From: an uncultured Oscillospiraceae bacterium
GTDB taxonomy: Bacteria; Bacillota; Clostridia; Oscillospirales; Oscillospiraceae
Length of the DNA: 7,321 bases
Direction: 5' to 3'
Assembly: GCA_934573945.1 (NCBI GenBank)
Contig: CAKTMQ010000082.1
Coordinates: forward strand, 1 to 7,321
A program made the translations under genes and the position numbers. Under the pieces are notes generated by a model. It was not told the DNA's origin. It saw only the letters and a list, made by a program, of their open reading frames with translations, and did no database searches. Below, piece after piece: positions 5,870-7,321 of the stretch; the first letter of the stretch is position 1, and every line of letters begins with the position of its first letter.

Positions 5870-7024
5870 TCACGCCTCCGTCACGCTGCCGTCGTCGGCC
5901 AGCTTTGCGGTCACGATCTGGCTGCGTGTGTTGCGCACGATGTCGTCCAGCCGCATCCGGCTGGGGAAGTCGCTGAGCAGGGTGTAGGCCACGCCGTGGC
6001 GCTTGGCGCGCCCCGTGCGGCCGATGCGGTGGATATAGTACTCGTTCTCCTCCGGCACGTCGAAGTTGAACACCGCGTCCACGTCGTCCACGTCGATGCC
6101 CCGGCTGGCCACATCCGTGGCCACAAACACCCGCAGCCTGCCGTCCCGGAACTGCTGCATCACCGCCTCCCGCTTGCTCTGGGGGATGTCGCCGTGGATG
6201 CACTGGGCGTCCACACCCCGCATCTGCAGGAACTTGGTCAGCCGCTCGGTGCTGCCCTTGGTGTTGCAGAAGCAGATGACCCGGTCATACTGCTCGTGCT
6301 GCAGGATCTTCACGATGGCGTCCACCTTGCCGTCGGCGGGCACCTCCAGCCGGTACTGGAGGATGTCGGGCTTGTTCTCCTCCGTGGCCTGCACGGTGAT
6401 CTCCTCCGGATCCCGCTGGTAGACCCAGGAGATGTCCATCACCTCCCGGGAAATGGTGGCGGAGAACATCCCCAGATTCTCCCGGCTGGGGATCTTGTCC
6501 ATGATCCGGGTCACGTCGTGGATAAAGCCCATGTCCAGCATCCGGTCGGCCTCGTCCAGCACCACGGTTCTGACCGCCTTGAGAGTCACGGTGCGGCGCT
6601 TCATGTGGTCGCTGAGCCGTCCCGGCGTGGCCACCACGATCTGAGGCTTGCGCTTGAGGGCATTGATCTGCTTGCCGATGGGCTGGCCGCCGTACAGGCA
6701 CACCAGCCGCACCCCTTCGTGGTACACGGCGATGTCCCGCATCTCGTCGGTGATCTGCATGGCCAGTTCCCGGGTGGGTGCCATGATCACCGCCTGGATC
6801 TCCTCGCTCTCCGGGTCGATCTTCTCGATGATGGGAATGCCGAAAGCCATGGTCTTGCCGGTGCCGGTGGGTGCCTTGGCGATCACGTCCCTGCCCGCCA
6901 GCATGGGCGGGATGCAGCCGGCCTGCACCGGCGTGGAAACAGTATAGCCCTTGTTGCGGATGGCGCGCAGCGTGGCCTCAGACAGGCCGAAGCTCTCAAA
7001 AGCCACCCCCTGGGTGATCTCCAT
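5870..7024 (-). CDS. DEAD-box ATP-dependent RNA helicase, core domains only
   Basis: 384-residue cytoplasmic RNA helicase that would unwind short RNA duplexes using ATP, in ribosome assembly, RNA turnover or cold adaptation. All core motifs are intact, in order: Q motif region (F9-Q34, GYTVSTPVQ), motif I APTGTGKT (51-58), Ia PTRELA (83-88), Ib TPGR (133-136), II DEAD (157-160), III SAT (188-190), IV around VICFCNTK (249-256), V ATDVASRGID (302-311) and VI HRIGRTGR (332-339). The protein stops about 45 residues after motif VI, so it lacks the basic or RNA-binding C-terminal extension of DbpA, CsdA or CshA types. The ATG at 7024 is chosen because GAGGA (7037-7033) sits 8 nt upstream; a TTG at 7048 lies before that site. 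The promoter is at 7086-7058. It leads a likely operon with the peptide-binding lipoprotein gene. Confidence 0.95.
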   Translation of the reverse strand: MEITQGVAFESFGLSEATLRAIRNKGYTVSTPVQAGCIPPMLAGRDVIAKAPTGTGKTMAFGIPIIEKIDPESEEIQAVIMAPTRELAMQITDEMRDIAVYHEGVRLVCLYGGQPIGKQINALKRKPQIVVATPGRLSDHMKRRTVTLKAVRTVVLDEADRMLDMGFIHDVTRIMDKIPSRENLGMFSATISREVMDISWVYQRDPEEITVQATEENKPDILQYRLEVPADGKVDAIVKILQHEQYDRVICFCNTKGSTERLTKFLQMRGVDAQCIHGDIPQSKREAVMQQFRDGRLRVFVATDVASRGIDVDDVDAVFNFDVPEENEYYIHRIGRTGRAKRHGVAYTLLSDFPSRMRLDDIVRNTRSQIVTAKLADDGSVTEA

Positions 7025-7057
7025 AGTTACTATCCTCGTTTTTCTCAAAATTTCTCA

Positions 7058-7086
7058 CTTATATCGTATTATACCATACCTGTCAA
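7058..7086 (-). promoter_or_regulatory. SigA promoter of the helicase-lipoprotein operon
   Basis: On the minus strand, a consensus TTGACA (7086-7081), a 17-bp spacer and TATAAG (7063-7058) fit a SigA promoter starting near 7051, about 27 nt before the helicase ATG. A second -10-like TGGTATAAT lies within the spacer (TATAAT at 7075-7070), with only a poor -35 for itself, so the start point could be mixed. Confidence 0.75.
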
Positions 7087-7091
7087 GCAGT

Positions 7092-7117
7092 GTTTTTTAC
7101 CGCCTGCGGCAAAAAAC
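7092..7117. repeat. 26-bp imperfect inverted repeat between helicase and typA
   Basis: Symmetric about 7104.5: GTTTTTT, one mismatched pair, CCGC, central CT, GCGG, AAAAAAC. Twelve of the thirteen pairs, excluding only one mismatch and the central C/T, can form or nearly form a stem. It lies immediately upstream of the helicase -35 and about 24 bp upstream of the typA -35, so it could be an operator for both promoters or a hairpin in transcripts reading through the gap. Confidence 0.5.
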
Positions 7118-7131
7118 GGCGTAAAAGCCGT
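7111..7131 (-). terminator. Possible weak terminator or hairpin read on the minus strand
   Basis: Read on the minus strand, ACGGC (7131-7127), a 6-nt loop (TTTTAC) and GCCGT (7120-7116) are followed directly by five more T residues (7115-7111), giving a short stem plus U-tract. The stem is only 5 bp, so efficiency would be modest. No minus-strand gene upstream is in view, so a role in stopping antisense or divergent transcripts from the typA region is conjecture. Confidence 0.35.
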
Positions 7132-7140
7132 GAAAAACTC

Positions 7141-7169
7141 TTGCAATCCCGTTTACGAGGGAATATAAT
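7141..7169 (+). promoter_or_regulatory. SigA promoter of typA
   Basis: TTGCAA (7141-7146), a 17-bp spacer and a perfect TATAAT (7164-7169). Transcription should start near 7176. This leaves a leader of about 39 nt to the TTG at 7215 but only about 12 nt to the in-frame ATG at 7188, which favours the TTG start for typA. Confidence 0.85.
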
Positions 7170-7214
7170 ACTAAGGTTAATGAAAATATGCCCGATAGAA
7201 AGGGGTTTTTACCT

Positions 7215-7321
7215 TTGCAGAACGAAAAATTGAGAAACGTAGCCATTATCGCCCACGTTGACCACGGCAAGACCACGCTGGTGGATCAGATGCTGAAGCA
7301 GGGCGGCGTGTACCGCGAGAA
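7215..7321 (+). CDS. typA: Translational GTPase TypA/BipA (N-terminus only)
   Basis: Only the first 35 codons are in the window; the family is about 600 residues. TypA/BipA is a ribosome-binding GTPase related to EF-G and LepA, with a role in ribosome assembly and in growth at low temperature or under stress. The visible part reads [20 protein letters not shown] (residues 6-25), including the P-loop AHVDHGKT (13-20). The exact [19 protein letters not shown] wording is typical of TypA; LepA usually has HIDHGKST and EF-G HIDAGKTT. The start is taken as TTG at 7215 because AAAGGGG (7199-7205) is 9 nt upstream and the promoter start near 7176 leaves room for it. The in-frame ATG at 7188 would add nine residues (MPDRKGFLP) and has no good ribosome site inside the predicted transcript. 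Confidence 0.88.
   Translation, partial: MQNEKLRNVAIIAHVDHGKTTLVDQMLKQGGVYRE

Noticed and set aside
5612..7168. A 518-codon open frame on the plus strand.
   Set aside because: It spans the antisense of two genes (lipoprotein 5' end and the whole helicase). GC-rich codon bias opens the opposite frame. It has no ribosome site or recognisable domain.
1..7321. A search for a novel defence, mobile or biosynthetic system, including CRISPR, toxin-antitoxin and retron-like arrangements.
   Set aside because: All substantial genes fall into well-known families, no spaced direct repeats or structured non-coding RNA stand out, and the XRE gene has no adjacent co-directional toxin-like partner.

Overview
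The window looks like ordinary chromosome from a GC-rich Gram-positive bacterium of the Clostridia, probably a gut Oscillospirales/Ruminococcaceae-type organism. The organism call is an inference from several signs: strong AGGAGG-like ribosome sites, SigA-type promoters (TTGACA/TATAAT) in AT-rich intergenic gaps, GC-rich codon use in every gene, a cleavable lipoprotein signal, and the family mix (TrkA, XRE, MarR-MATE, peptide-binding lipoprotein, DEAD-box, TypA). No phage, IS element, CRISPR array, rRNA or tRNA is visible.

Layout from left to right. (1) The trkA potassium-uptake regulator lies on the minus strand and runs off the left edge (2-1306). Its divergent partner on the plus strand is a 118-residue XRE-type helix-turn-helix regulator (1530-1886). 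They share an AT-rich promoter region holding two perfect inverted repeats. (2) A strong hairpin at 1931-1957 separates the XRE gene from a convergent 56-codon gene (1963-2133, minus) for a predicted glycine-zipper membrane microprotein. (3) A MarR regulator and a MATE efflux pump form an overlapping two-gene plus-strand operon (2308-4102). It is driven by a near-consensus promoter with two matching near-palindromes over and just downstream of it, which is the layout of an autorepressed drug-response switch. It ends at a strong terminator (4120-4153). (4) On the minus strand, a core-only DEAD-box RNA helicase (5870-7024) is followed 34 nt later by an oligopeptide-binding (SBP_bac_5) lipoprotein gene (4171-5835) with no transporter permease or ATPase genes in view. 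(5) At the right edge the ribosome-associated GTPase gene typA/bipA begins (7215 onward, plus strand), divergent from the helicase. The gap between them holds two promoters and two hairpin-type inverted repeats.

Functional reading: ion homeostasis, efflux, peptide sensing or uptake, and RNA/ribosome maintenance modules sit side by side. The clearest regulatory unit is the MarR-MATE operon. The helicase and TypA are both associated in other bacteria with ribosome or RNA function under cold or stress, so their divergent arrangement may allow joint control, but that is inference. I found no convincing new multi-gene system. The items most worth following up are the twin MarR operator, the small membrane protein, the hairpin cluster between helicase and typA, and the orphan peptide-binding lipoprotein with a tandemly duplicated acidic linker.
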